From contig NZ_CP028941.1 in assembly GCF_013307245.1 (NCBI RefSeq), positions 434,001 through 498,000 of the forward strand: a stretch of DNA of 64,000 bases, written 5' to 3'. Under the pieces are notes generated by a model that saw nothing but the letters and a program-made list of their open reading frames with translations, was not told the origin of the DNA and ran no database searches. This document shows positions 47,936 through 57,430 of this stretch, in pieces. The number at the start of each line of letters is the position of its first letter. Position 1 is the stretch's first letter. Made by a program: the position numbers and the translations under genes. The DNA comes from Polynucleobacter antarcticus. Its GTDB lineage: Bacteria > Pseudomonadota > Gammaproteobacteria > Burkholderiales > Burkholderiaceae.

Positions 47936-48087
47936 AATAGGGATAAATAAATTGCTGTAACAAGTATTTAAACTTATTGCAGCGCATCAAATAACCATAG
48001 TTCAAAGATCAAAAACCCCTGCATCTCAGCTAGTCTCACGGCACAATAGAGCCTTTCGACAACTACCCATTTGGAGTCTATATCAGC

Positions 48088-49776
48088 ATGAAACGCCTTA
48101 ATGAACGCTCACGTAATGTCACTGAAGGGGTTGCCCGCGCACCCAATCGCTCAATGTATTACGCCATGGGCTATGAGGACAAAGATTTCGTTAAGCCGAT
48201 GGTTGGAGTGGCTAACGGTCATGCCACCATTACCCCTTGCAATAGCGGCCTGCAAAAATTAGCGGATGCGGCTGTTGCCGCGCTTGAGGCAGCGGGTGCT
48301 AAGTCCCAATTATTTGGTGTGCCAACCGTATCGGATGGCATCGGCATGGGCACTGAGGGCATGAAATACTCTCTCGTTTCACGGGAAGTGATTGCTGACA
48401 GTATTGAAACTTGTGTCAACGGCCTTTGGCAAGATGGTGTTTTAGTGATCGGCGGATGCGATAAAAATATGCCAGGTGGCATGATGGCAATGGCTCGCAC
48501 TAATGTACCGAGTATTTATGTCTATGGCGGTACCATTAAGCCAGGTCATTTCAAAGGCAAAGAACTGAACATTGTTTCTGCATTTGAAGCTGTCGGTGAG
48601 TTTACTTCTGGCCGCATGAGCGAGGAAGACCTTAAAGGTGTCGAGCAAAATGCATGTCCTGGGCCTGGTTCTTGCGGGGGTATGTACACCGCTAACACGA
48701 TGAGCTCATCCTTTGAAGCACTGGGCATGAGCTTACCCTTCTCCTCTACTATGTCGAACGTGGATGAAGAAAAAGTGGTTAGTGCCCATGACTCGGCACT
48801 GGTTCTAGTCGAAGCCATTAAAAACAATTTACGCCCCCGCGACATCATCACCAAAAAATCGATTGAGAATGCAGTCAGTGTCATCATGGCTGTTGGTGGC
48901 TCAACCAATGCAGTACTCCACTACTTAGCCATCACCAGCGCTGCAGAAATTGACTGGACAATTGATGACTTTGAACGTATTCGTAAACGTGTACCTGTCA
49001 TCGCGGATATGAAACCGTCTGGGACCTATTTAGCAACGGATCTGCATCAAGCAGGTGGTATTCCACAAATCATGAAAATTTTGCTGGATGGTGGACTGCT
49101 CCACGGCGATTGCATGACCATTACCGGAAAAACCATTGCTGAGACTTTGAAGGATATTCCATCAGTACCACGTGCCGACCAAAAAGTGATTCGTACCTTA
49201 GACAACCCTATGTATAAGCAAGGTCACTTAGCGATTCTTAAGGGTAATATTTCTCCTGAAGGTTGCGTTGCCAAAATTACTGGTCTGAAGAACCCCTCTA
49301 TCACCGGACCTGCTCGGGTCTTTGATTCTGAGGATGACGCAATGGCCGCCATCATGGCGCAAAAGATTAAAGATGGTGATGTCATGGTGATCCGCTACGA
49401 AGGCCCCAAAGGCGGTCCTGGCATGCGTGAAATGCTCGCCCCTACCTCTGCCCTTGTAGGTCAAGGTTTAGGTGAGACAGTGGGCCTGATAACTGATGGA
49501 CGCTTCTCTGGTGGTACTTGGGGAATGGTGGTGGGTCACGTTGCTCCTGAAGCATATGTGGGCGGAACCATTGCCCTCATCCACGAGGGTGATTCTGTCA
49601 CTATTGATGCACATCAGTTGCTGATTCAACTCAATGTTAGTGATGAAGAAATTGCTAAGCGTCGCGCTGCTTGGGTACAACCCAAGCCACGCTATACCCG
49701 TGGACTGCTAGCGAAATACGCCCGCCTTGCAAGCTCAGCCAGTAAAGGGGCCGTCACAGATCTGAACTTGGATTAA
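48088..49776 (+). CDS. ilvD: Dihydroxy-acid dehydratase
   Basis: A 562-residue Fe-S enzyme of valine, isoleucine and pantothenate synthesis. Likely cluster cysteines are C51 (ITPCNSG), C124 ([10 protein letters not shown], with K126) and C196 ([12 protein letters not shown]). The C-terminal swivelling domain has [21 protein letters not shown] lies about 14 nt before the ATG. Length is standard. It is monocistronic and ends at a strong terminator. Confidence 0.95.
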   Translation: MKRLNERSRNVTEGVARAPNRSMYYAMGYEDKDFVKPMVGVANGHATITPCNSGLQKLADAAVAALEAAGAKSQLFGVPTVSDGIGMGTEGMKYSLVSREVIADSIETCVNGLWQDGVLVIGGCDKNMPGGMMAMARTNVPSIYVYGGTIKPGHFKGKELNIVSAFEAVGEFTSGRMSEEDLKGVEQNACPGPGSCGGMYTANTMSSSFEALGMSLPFSSTMSNVDEEKVVSAHDSALVLVEAIKNNLRPRDIITKKSIENAVSVIMAVGGSTNAVLHYLAITSAAEIDWTIDDFERIRKRVPVIADMKPSGTYLATDLHQAGGIPQIMKILLDGGLLHGDCMTITGKTIAETLKDIPSVPRADQKVIRTLDNPMYKQGHLAILKGNISPEGCVAKITGLKNPSITGPARVFDSEDDAMAAIMAQKIKDGDVMVIRYEGPKGGPGMREMLAPTSALVGQGLGETVGLITDGRFSGGTWGMVVGHVAPEAYVGGTIALIHEGDSVTIDAHQLLIQLNVSDEEIAKRRAAWVQPKPRYTRGLLAKYARLASSASKGAVTDLNLD

Positions 49777-49801
49777 ACACAAGCAATAAATCCTCAGCAA
49801 T

Positions 49802-49838
49802 AAAAAAAGCCCCTAAGTAAAACTAGGGGCTTTTTTAA
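49802..49838. terminator. Terminator after ilvD, probably bidirectional
   Basis: The stem AGCCCCT/AGGGGCT (49808-49814, 49825-49831) is flanked by runs of A and T. It serves ilvD and faces the convergent copper-chaperone gene. Confidence 0.88.
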
Positions 49839-49869
49839 TACCTATGCTAATTGCAATAAAAGTAGCTAC

Positions 49870-50352
49870 TTAGTGTTTCATGGCTCCACCATGTCCACCA
49901 GTAGGTTTACCCATTGCATTGACCGGTACCTTTACTTCGACTTCACCTGCTTTGGCAAACTTGAGCTTGACCGGCACTGTCTCACCAGCAGTAAGGGGTG
50001 CTTTGATATTCATGAACATCAAATGTAAGCCGCCGGGTTTTAATTCAACAGAACCACCAGCAGGCACCGTAATGTCTTTCACTTGCCGCATTTTCATGAC
50101 ATTGCCTTCCATTGCCATTTCATGCAACTGCACCTCACCTGCTACAGGGGAACTCGCGGAGATCAATTGATCAGCAGCTCCTTTGTTTTCAATCTTCATA
50201 AAACCACCAGCAACTTGTTGGCCAGGAACAGTAGCACGGGTATAGGCATTTTCAATTTGTACACTACCAACTTTAGCGTTTTGAGCAAATGTCATATTGC
50301 TCATCATCAGCGTTAATGCCGCAATGAGTGATGTAGATAGATAGGATTTCAT
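49870..50352 (-). CDS. Periplasmic copper chaperone PCu(A)C
   Basis: A 160-residue exported protein with a Sec signal (cut near TFAQ, about residue 24). The copper-binding spacing is exact: H77-X10-M88-X21-H110-X-M112. A His/Gly-rich tail (GGHGGAMKH) may add a metal site. Such proteins deliver Cu(I) to cytochrome oxidase assembly or scavenge copper. AAAGGA precedes the ATG. A second copper-linked gene lies 116 bp upstream on the same strand. Confidence 0.9.
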   Translation of the reverse strand: MKSYLSTSLIAALTLMMSNMTFAQNAKVGSVQIENAYTRATVPGQQVAGGFMKIENKGAADQLISASSPVAGEVQLHEMAMEGNVMKMRQVKDITVPAGGSVELKPGGLHLMFMNIKAPLTAGETVPVKLKFAKAGEVEVKVPVNAMGKPTGGHGGAMKH

Positions 50353-50468
50353 AATTATTCCTTTAAAAAAAATAGGTCACAAGCAAAATGATTTCCCTCA
50401 ATAAGGGAGCAACTAATGCGTTGCAATGCTGCGAATAACATAGCTTTTGCTATGTACTCTTTAAAAAT

Positions 50469-50852
50469 TTAGGCTTTTGTGGGCGGTGCCGCTGCGGGCG
50501 GCGATAGCCACACAGACATTGGTTGAGGTGATTGATAAAACAGCTGGGGCAAGAATGCAAAACTTTGTGGCGCCTGAAATGTCAGGCTTGTATTAAAGAT
50601 TGGAGTAATAAGGCTTTGAGCCACACAATCGGGGCAAGACTGCATCCCACTATTCTGAGTGCCCTCTTGGGCTTGTTGATCGGCCCGAACCTCAATCGGT
50701 GTCTTATTGCTATCAGCAGAGCAAATCTCCATAGTAAAGCCTTGACCATGCTGTGCCAGTGACGCTGCTTGAGATATTACTGGAGCAAGCGCACTCATTG
50801 CAATTGCAAATGCAGCAATCCAGTGAATAAGGAAATTTTTATGGCGATTCAT
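50469..50852 (-). CDS. DUF2946-like exported protein
   Basis: A 127-residue protein with an N-terminal signal or membrane helix (about 8-30) and a CPDC motif at 73-76. The layout matches DUF2946, a small family often found beside copper or TonB-receptor genes. The C-terminus is Pro/Ala-rich. Co-orientation with the PCu(A)C gene suggests a role in copper handling; the 116-bp gap between them shows no clear promoter. Confidence 0.72.
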   Translation of the reverse strand: MNRHKNFLIHWIAAFAIAMSALAPVISQAASLAQHGQGFTMEICSADSNKTPIEVRADQQAQEGTQNSGMQSCPDCVAQSLITPIFNTSLTFQAPQSFAFLPQLFYQSPQPMSVWLSPPAAAPPTKA

Positions 50853-50894
50853 GATGGGGTGATTCTATCGGATTTTTGAAATCCATCGATGGAA

Positions 50895-50925
50895 TAAGAA
50901 AGGGGGCTTACGCCCCCTTCTTACT
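50895..50925 (-). terminator. Hairpin after tctA
   Basis: A GC-rich stem, with GGGGGC and GCCCCC as the core, is flanked by near-complementary TAAGAA/TTCTTA. It lies just past the tctA stop. The minus-strand T run is broken, so termination may be partial. Confidence 0.7.
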
Positions 50926-50947
50926 AAGTCTTGTTTGTTTTTAATCC

Positions 50948-52447
50948 TTAAGCAGCCGCTGCCTTCTTCTTACCAATAAACTTGCCAATTAAAGGCCAGA
51001 AGAGCAATAACAGAGCAAGGAAAGTGATGCCGCCTACTAAGTAGTTAGAGAAGAAAATCTCTAAGCTACCTTGGGACATCAACATGGACTGACGGAATGA
51101 GTCCTCAGCACGGTCACCCAATACCAAGGCCAAGACCATAGGTGCCATTGGATAGTCTAACTTCTTAAAAACATATCCAAGTATGCCAAAGCCCATCATT
51201 AACCATATGTCAAACGTAGCGTTATGAACGGTGTAAGCACCAACCGCACAAATCACAATAATGACAGGAGCAATAATCGAGAAAGGGATTCTCAAAATGG
51301 AGGCAAACAGCGGAACGCAAGTCAACACCACAATCAAGCCTGCAATGTTGCCCAAGTACATACTCGCAATCAAGCCCCAAACAAAGTCTGGCTTTTCAAC
51401 GAAGAGCAATGGACCTGGTTGTAAACCCCAAATCAACAAGCCGCCAAGTAAAACTGCTGCGGTTGGTGATCCTGGAATACCCAATGAGAGCATTGGCAAC
51501 AAGGCTGCAGTACCTGCAGCATGTGCGGCGGTTTCTGGAGCAATAATCCCTTCCATCTCACCCTTACCAAAGTTCTTACCGTCCTTAGATACGCGCTTTG
51601 CAACACCGTAAGCCATAAAGGAGGCTGGGGTCGCTCCACCTGGGGTGATACCCATCCAGCAACCAATTAAGCAGCTGCGCAATGAAGTTGCCCAATACTT
51701 TGGCAATTTCGCCCAGGTATCAAGAACAACCTGACGGCGAATCTTAGCAGCGGCACCTTTAAATGATAGGCCCTCTTCCATTGAAAGGAGGATTTCGCCA
51801 ATACCGAATAAGCCGATCACTGCGATCAAGAAATCAAAGCCGCGCATGAGCTCAGGCTGACCAAAAGTCAAGCGTAACTGTCCGGTAACAGTATCCATAC
51901 CTACTGTAGCCAGTGCAAAACCGAGCATCATTGCAGAGATAGTCTTAAATGGCGAACCTTTATTCATCCCCACAAAACTACAGAAGGTCAGAAGATACAC
52001 AGCGAAGAATTCAGGCGGACCGAACTGCAGGGCAAACTTCGCCACAAGCGGGGCCAAGAAGGTAATCATGACAATCGCAAAGAACGCACCTACAAAGGAA
52101 GATGTGAATGCTGCAGTTAAGGCTTCGCCAGGCTTACCATTGCGAGCCATTGGATAGCCGTCAAAAGTAGTTGCAACAGACCAAGGTTCACCCGGAATAT
52201 TGAACAAAATCGAAGTAATCGCACCGCCAAATAACGCACCCCAGTAAATACAGGAGAGCATGATGATGGCGGATGTTGGAGGCATCGTAAAGGTGAGTGG
52301 TAACAGAATAGCAATACCATTCGCACCGCCTAAGCCGGGCAATACGCCAATAATCACACCAAGTGTTACGCCTACAAACATTAACATTAAGTTAAAGGGG
52401 GTCATTGCGATGGCAAATCCACCGAATAGGGCATTAATTTCTTCCAA
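50948..52447 (-). CDS. Tripartite tricarboxylate transporter large permease TctA
   Basis: A 499-residue inner-membrane protein of about ten to twelve helices with the family motifs GVIIGVLPGLGGANGIAILLPLTF and GIPGSPTAAVLLGGLLIWGLQPGPLL. The start is TTG at 52447, preceded at ideal spacing by AAGGAG. It works with the small TctB and the periplasmic TctC encoded just upstream to import a carboxylate using an ion gradient. It may also serve orphan Bug proteins such as the one at 3666. Substrate is unknown. Confidence 0.92.
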   Translation of the reverse strand: MEEINALFGGFAIAMTPFNLMLMFVGVTLGVIIGVLPGLGGANGIAILLPLTFTMPPTSAIIMLSCIYWGALFGGAITSILFNIPGEPWSVATTFDGYPMARNGKPGEALTAAFTSSFVGAFFAIVMITFLAPLVAKFALQFGPPEFFAVYLLTFCSFVGMNKGSPFKTISAMMLGFALATVGMDTVTGQLRLTFGQPELMRGFDFLIAVIGLFGIGEILLSMEEGLSFKGAAAKIRRQVVLDTWAKLPKYWATSLRSCLIGCWMGITPGGATPASFMAYGVAKRVSKDGKNFGKGEMEGIIAPETAAHAAGTAALLPMLSLGIPGSPTAAVLLGGLLIWGLQPGPLLFVEKPDFVWGLIASMYLGNIAGLIVVLTCVPLFASILRIPFSIIAPVIIVICAVGAYTVHNATFDIWLMMGFGILGYVFKKLDYPMAPMVLALVLGDRAEDSFRQSMLMSQGSLEIFFSNYLVGGITFLALLLLFWPLIGKFIGKKKAAAA

Positions 52448-52505
52448 CTCGTACTCCTTCTTTTCTAATCTTTTTGTATCGTTATTTTGTATTCGTTATG
52501 TTGAA

Positions 52506-53033
52506 TTAATTCACGCCGATAAATTCAAGCGGATTAATCAATGAGCCATGAGGCAATGGGATCTGAAACCAGAACTCAAACATCATGTACAGGGCAACAC
52601 TCACTCCCAATGCAACAGCAAGCGCTTTCAAGAGTGGGTATTTACCCAACCACACCATAAAGATAAAGATATATAAGGTGGATGCAACGTAGATGCCAAT
52701 TAATTGCACACCCAGAACGAAGATAATAGCTGGCAATAGCACGGCCAATACCTGCTTGAGAGACTCTTTGCCGACGAAAGACTCTGTCTCTTTTTTCTTG
52801 TCTACTACCACCGCCTGATACAGGGTGATAGAACTGGAAATAATGAAAATTAAGCTAATGTAGAAGGGAAAATATCCAGCCTCCGGTCCATCGCTACCCC
52901 ACGAGGCTCCTAGCTTAATACTACCGATGACAACCACCAGGCCAAGCGCAATAAATAGCAGCGCAGTAATGATATCCATCGCGCGTACGCTGATGGCTGA
53001 TTCTTCTTGGGGGCTGTTTGTATTTTCAGACAT
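52506..53033 (-). CDS. Tripartite tricarboxylate transporter small permease TctB
   Basis: A 175-residue membrane protein with four helices, the standard TctB layout (ITALLFIALGLVVVIGSIKLG near the N-terminus). ATG 53033 is chosen; an in-frame GTG at 53045 is possible, and neither has a strong ribosome binding site. It lies between tctC and tctA on the same strand. Confidence 0.88.
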   Translation of the reverse strand: MSENTNSPQEESAISVRAMDIITALLFIALGLVVVIGSIKLGASWGSDGPEAGYFPFYISLIFIISSSITLYQAVVVDKKKETESFVGKESLKQVLAVLLPAIIFVLGVQLIGIYVASTLYIFIFMVWLGKYPLLKALAVALGVSVALYMMFEFWFQIPLPHGSLINPLEFIGVN

Positions 53034-53097
53034 AAATTGATTCACTAATAAATTGGGTTAAACAATGTCACTGCTGTTAAATCAAGTACTACCTTTT

Positions 53098-53127
53098 AAA
53101 AAGTGAGGCCTCCTTTTGGAGGCCTCC
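53098..53127 (-). terminator. Intercistronic hairpin between tctC and tctBA
   Basis: A perfect 9-bp stem GAGGCCTCC/GGAGGCCTC with a TTTT loop is followed on the minus strand by ACTTTTT. It lies directly after tctC. It could end part of the transcripts and protect the tctC message, giving more binding protein than permease. Confidence 0.82.
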
Positions 53128-53144
53128 TTTAATACTGTTACTAA

Positions 53145-54149
53145 TTACTTAGCCAAGAAACCTGCTTCAGTCATCAACTGCTTATGAAGGGCTTCATTCA
53201 GCGTTAGCCAGTTAGAAAACTCTTTTCCAGTCATGAATGTTTGATTAAATGCACCATCAGCCATGAACTTTTTCCACTCAGGTGTCTCGCGTACTTTTTT
53301 GAACAAATTGACGAAGAAATCAACCTGCTCTTGAGTCACTCCAGGCGCCATAAAGATGCCACGCAACATTACGTAGTCAGTGGGTACGCCAACCTCAGCA
53401 CAAGTTGGAACATCATTCCAAGATTGAGTTGGAGTAATCTTTTCTTTGTAAGGCATGCGCGTGTCATCAAATACGCATAAAGCACGTAACTTACCGGCGC
53501 GCCATTGTGCAACTGCCTCAATGGGGTTATTTACAGATGAATCAATATGATTACCCACTAACTGAACGGCTACATCACCACCCCCTTTAAATGGGATATA
53601 GGTGAATTTAGCGCCAGTTGCCTTTTCTAGAGCAACGGTAATAATTTGATCTTCTTGTTTAGATCCCGTACCACCCATCTTAAACTTACCTGGGCCTGCT
53701 GCCTTAGCAGCATCAATGTATTCCTTAGCAGTTTTTTGTGGCTTGTCAACGTTATTCCACAATACAAACTGATCCAGTGCCAACATCGCAACTGGCGTAA
53801 TGTCTTTCCAGTTAAAAGGAACGCCCGTTGCTAATGGCGTAGTAAACAAGTTTGACAAAGTAATCACAATTTTATGTGGGTCGCCCTTGGCTTCTTTCAT
53901 CGCTAAGAAACCTTCAGCACCGGCACCAGCGCCCTTATTCACAGGGATGATTGCCTGCTTCATCAAGTTATTTTTAGTAACAATTCCTTGAATCATGCGA
54001 GCCATTTGGTCAGCACCGCCACCAGGGCCAGCGGGGATAACAAACTCAACCGACTTGGTTGGCTCCCATGCAGCAAAAGCAGGTGAAACTCCAGCAACAC
54101 CGAGGGCTAATGCGGTGGAAATCAGTGCCCCTTTTAACTTCATTTTCAT
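53145..54149 (-). CDS. Tripartite tricarboxylate transporter substrate-binding protein TctC
   Basis: A 334-residue periplasmic protein with a Sec signal (cut near AFAA, about residue 27). The mature start is WEPTKSVEFVIPAGPGGGADQMARMIQ, of the TctC/Bug family. AAGGAGGAG is a very strong ribosome binding site. It is first in a tctC-tctB-tctA operon, separated from the permease genes by a hairpin. It differs clearly from the Bug protein at 3666, so the ligands probably differ. Confidence 0.9.
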   Translation of the reverse strand: MKMKLKGALISTALALGVAGVSPAFAAWEPTKSVEFVIPAGPGGGADQMARMIQGIVTKNNLMKQAIIPVNKGAGAGAEGFLAMKEAKGDPHKIVITLSNLFTTPLATGVPFNWKDITPVAMLALDQFVLWNNVDKPQKTAKEYIDAAKAAGPGKFKMGGTGSKQEDQIITVALEKATGAKFTYIPFKGGGDVAVQLVGNHIDSSVNNPIEAVAQWRAGKLRALCVFDDTRMPYKEKITPTQSWNDVPTCAEVGVPTDYVMLRGIFMAPGVTQEQVDFFVNLFKKVRETPEWKKFMADGAFNQTFMTGKEFSNWLTLNEALHKQLMTEAGFLAK

Positions 54150-54313
54150 GAATGCTCCTCCTTAGATTTGGAATACCAATATTACTTTGGCTTCTAATTG
54201 TTGTGTATTGATTTTTATCTAATTTGGGGCAGCAATACTTGATGATCATCAATAATCACCAAATACTTCGCTAAGAAGAATCCCTAATTAGTATTAACCC
54301 TAATAAGAACATT

Positions 54314-54389
54314 TGGTGCCGCTTGCCGGAATCGAACTGGCGACCTTTTCATTACGAATGAACTGCTCTACCAACTGAGCTAAAGCGGC
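54314..54389 (-). tRNA. tRNA-Thr (anticodon CGT)
   Basis: On the minus strand this 76-nt sequence has the acceptor stem GCCGCTT/AAGCGGC, discriminator A and an encoded CCA. The D-arm contains AGCTCAGTTGGTAGAGC. The anticodon loop TTCGTAA gives CGT. The T-arm contains GTTCGATTC. The G-A mismatch at 27-43 is also found in E. coli tRNA-Thr(CGU). Confidence 0.95.
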
Positions 54390-54417
54390 GATCTGTTTTG
54401 ACTTACTAGGGTAAATT

Positions 54418-54894
54418 TTAGCGGAACCGATCTAAAAACTTTTTACTTAACTTATCGAGCTGAGTCGAGTCCTTAATCAGAAATTGGAGGCCATTTGCAT
54501 CAGCGACTAATAAGGTATTGCCAGCAACCCGCCGAATATCCTCTTCCGCCTTAAGGCGAATTCTCGTAGGTCCGCGGTCTGTCTCAATATCCCAAATACT
54601 GGGAGTAGCAAAAGTGGAGACCTTCGTAATTCTTTCAATCACCGGCATGAACTCACGTGCAGCTAAATCCTGTTCAATCAACTCCATCTCAAGCACTGGA
54701 ATATCTTCAAGACGATCAAACCAACAAAGTTCTTTGCCTGCTGTATCCATCAAAGAAATCCCTGCACTTGGAGCGGTAATGGGGTAGGCTCTGACGGGAT
54801 AGACCCCTTCGTGGTGATTCCCAGCATCATCGATGAATACAAGACAACCTAGCGCATCTCGCTCAAGAGAATAAGGCTTGCGATGCGTACTCAT
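54418..54894 (-). CDS. DUF1854 protein linked to cyanophycin metabolism
   Basis: A 158-residue soluble protein matching DUF1854 (LERDALGCLVFIDDAGNHHEGVYPVRAYPITAPSAGISLMD, then a late DRGPTRIRLKAEEDIRRV). Its ATG overlaps the stop of the ABC exporter gene by 4 bp, so the two are translated together. This pair beside cphA genes is known from other betaproteobacteria, but its function has not been shown to my knowledge. It has no signal or membrane segment, so it is probably a cytosolic partner of the exporter, perhaps of its extra N-terminal domain. tRNA-Thr follows. Confidence 0.85.
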   Translation of the reverse strand: MSTHRKPYSLERDALGCLVFIDDAGNHHEGVYPVRAYPITAPSAGISLMDTAGKELCWFDRLEDIPVLEMELIEQDLAAREFMPVIERITKVSTFATPSIWDIETDRGPTRIRLKAEEDIRRVAGNTLLVADANGLQFLIKDSTQLDKLSKKFLDRFR

Positions 54895-57221
54895 ATTTTG
54901 CCCCCTACTTTGATCTCTGAAACGCCCTCTACTTTTACATCTTGGAGACTTTCACCAATAGCGCCGCCTTCCACCAAGTCTGCAGCTTGGCGAAGTTGCG
55001 CTTGATATAAAGCGTAGTAAGCGCCCTGCGCCTCCATCAATTGATCATGAGAGCCAATCTCTACAATTTCACCTTTATCTAAGACTACCAAGCGATCTGC
55101 TTTCCTGAGCGTAGATAGACGATGTGCAATTGCAATCGTAGTACGGCCTTTCACAAGATTGTCTAAGGCACGCTGAATTTCTTTTTCAGTTGTGGTGTCG
55201 ACAGAGGAGGTAGCCTCATCCAAAATCAGAATACTGGGATTAATCAGTAAAGCACGCGCAATGGAAATACGTTGACGCTCTCCACCTGAGAGAGATTGGC
55301 CGCGCTCACCTACTAGAGAGTCGTAACCTAAAGGTAATCGTAATATGAATTCGTGAGCATGGGCTGCACGCGCTGCTTCAATGATTTCTTCTCGAGTAGC
55401 CTCTGGTTTTCCATACGCAATATTCTCGGCAATCGTGCCAAAGAATAAAAACGGCTCTTGAAGCACTAAGCCAATACGCTTGCGATAGTCTGCGATCGCA
55501 ATACTACGAATATCGCGACCATCTAAAGAAATAGATCCCGCACTCACGTCGTAAAAGCGGCAGATCAAATTCACTAAAGTACTTTTGCCGGAGCCACTAT
55601 GGCCCACAAGCCCAATCATTTCTCCGGGCGCAATATCCAGATCAATACCTTTAGAAACCGCACGGTTACCATAGCGGAAACCGACACCTCTAAGAGCGAT
55701 ATGCCCTTTCACGTTGGTCAGGGGGGCTGGATTAATCGGTTCAGGAACGCTAGAGACATGATCCAAAATATCGAAAATCCGCTTTGCCCCTGCCGCTGCT
55801 TTTTGGGTATGAGAAACAATTCGACTCATTGAATCTAAGCGAAGATAGAAGCGTCCGATATAAGCTAGGAAAGCAATTAAAACACCCACCGAAACTTTTT
55901 GATGCGCAACCTGCCAAATTCCAAAACCCCAAACCACTAATAGACCTGTTTCCGTTAAGAAAGTGACTGTGGGGGAAAATAAACCCCAGATGCGATTAAC
56001 CCGATCATTAATCTGCAAGTTATGCTTATTCGAATCAACGAAGCGTTTAAGTTCGCGGTCTTCTTGAGCAAAGGCTTTCACTACCCGAATACCTGGGATG
56101 GTGTCTGCCAAAATGTTAGTCACTTCAGACCAGGTGCGATCAATCTTTTCAAAACCAAAACGCAACTTATCTCTGACTGTATGAATCATCCACACAATGA
56201 ATGGCAGTGGTGCCAATGTGACCAAAGCAAGCAAGGGATCAATCGAAATTAAGATCGCTGCTGTCATTGTGATCATAATCACGTCGGTAATAAAATCTAA
56301 AGCGTAGAGCGAGAGAAATACACAGATGCGATCAGTTTCAGCGCCAATGCGCGCCATTAAGTCGCCGGTTCTTTTTCCCCCAAAGTACTCCAAAGATAAC
56401 TTGAGCAAATGTTCAAAGGTTGTATTGCGTAAATCGGCACCGATCCGCTCACTGACTAATGCTAAGAGGTAGGTTTTCCACCAACCTAAACCCCAGGCAA
56501 CCACAGCAGCAGCAAACAAGGCCACCAGATATTGGCTAGCCAAAGCAAAATCAATCGGATTGCCTTTTTCGTAAGGGATCAACACATTGTCCATTAAGGG
56601 CATCGTCAGGTAAGGCGGTATTAAAGTAGCGCCCGTGGAAAGCAGAGTTAATACAAACCCCAGCAATAATTCTTTTTTATAGGGACGAGCAAAACGCCAT
56701 AATTTAAATAGAGTCCAGGTAGACGGTGGTATATCTCCTTCTGGATCACATGTTGGGCACACATCTGAATTAGCTGGCTTAGGACTCAAACAGGCATGAC
56801 AGATTTGCTGATCATATTCAGATATCTCAACAATCTCAGTAGGCTGATCCCCACGCGCAAGCTGCCTAAAGCTACTTTGCAAACGCAGGATTTGCGGATT
56901 TACCGCTAAAGTGAAATGCCAAACCCGCAATAGGCTGTCATCTGTTTGAAGTTTGAGATACCCGACCCCAGATTGATCGCCATGTAGAAGATGCGCTGCA
57001 GGGCTAATAGGCCAGAATTGGGAATGGTCACGATCCACCCAAAAAAGCCCTGCATCAGTGAGACACAGCAGACTTTTACCAAAATGCATGTCACTATCAA
57101 GATCTAGCTCAGCCCACGCTAATATGGAGTCAAGATCCTTGATAGGGAATAAAGCGGATCCCAAAATGCCCACCCAATTACTTGGTGGTCGTGTGTTGGA
57201 TAGGGAAATTTCTGGATTCAT
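54891..57221 (-). CDS. Type I ABC exporter with N-terminal zinc-ribbon domain, cyanophycin-associated
   Basis: A 776-residue half-transporter with an unusual front. Residues 1-135 form a soluble, mixed alpha/beta domain. A CxxC-x10-CxxC zinc ribbon follows at C141, C144, C155, C158. The six-helix exporter membrane domain spans about 175-470. The ATPase has Walker A GHSGSGKS (540-547), Q-loop VLQEP, signature LSGGERQ (644-650), Walker B ILILDEA and switch His in IAIAHRLS. Normal half-exporters are about 580-600 residues, so the extra ~170 are specific. A 4-bp overlap joins it to the DUF1854 gene, and the cphA genes are divergent. Whether it exports a peptide, cyanophycin dipeptides or a lipid, or acts as a regulator, is unknown. 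Confidence 0.88.
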   Translation of the reverse strand: MNPEISLSNTRPPSNWVGILGSALFPIKDLDSILAWAELDLDSDMHFGKSLLCLTDAGLFWVDRDHSQFWPISPAAHLLHGDQSGVGYLKLQTDDSLLRVWHFTLAVNPQILRLQSSFRQLARGDQPTEIVEISEYDQQICHACLSPKPANSDVCPTCDPEGDIPPSTWTLFKLWRFARPYKKELLLGFVLTLLSTGATLIPPYLTMPLMDNVLIPYEKGNPIDFALASQYLVALFAAAVVAWGLGWWKTYLLALVSERIGADLRNTTFEHLLKLSLEYFGGKRTGDLMARIGAETDRICVFLSLYALDFITDVIMITMTAAILISIDPLLALVTLAPLPFIVWMIHTVRDKLRFGFEKIDRTWSEVTNILADTIPGIRVVKAFAQEDRELKRFVDSNKHNLQINDRVNRIWGLFSPTVTFLTETGLLVVWGFGIWQVAHQKVSVGVLIAFLAYIGRFYLRLDSMSRIVSHTQKAAAGAKRIFDILDHVSSVPEPINPAPLTNVKGHIALRGVGFRYGNRAVSKGIDLDIAPGEMIGLVGHSGSGKSTLVNLICRFYDVSAGSISLDGRDIRSIAIADYRKRIGLVLQEPFLFFGTIAENIAYGKPEATREEIIEAARAAHAHEFILRLPLGYDSLVGERGQSLSGGERQRISIARALLINPSILILDEATSSVDTTTEKEIQRALDNLVKGRTTIAIAHRLSTLRKADRLVVLDKGEIVEIGSHDQLMEAQGAYYALYQAQLRQAADLVEGGAIGESLQDVKVEGVSEIKVGGKI

Positions 57222-57430
57222 GAATCCTAAAAGTATAGTGGAGCCTACTTTTTTCTATTTATATGTTTTGTCAACTTTAAAGGCCAGAAAGCCGTTAAAT
57301 TATCAAATTGAAGCTTTTTATGTAATTTTGCTAATTTTGTGGATTTTTAATAATTATTAGAAACAGAGAGACAGTTTGAAATATCCCTGCCCTTATCGCT
57401 TGCGGTAGCAGAGATCATCCTATTCCACAC

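Noticed and set aside
57222-57430. TTGACA (minus strand, 57269-57274) and TATACT (57232-57237) as the promoter of the ABC exporter
   Set aside because: The spacing between them (31 bp) is too long for one promoter, and TATACT would leave almost no leader despite an AGGA. I could not settle on a promoter in this divergent gap.
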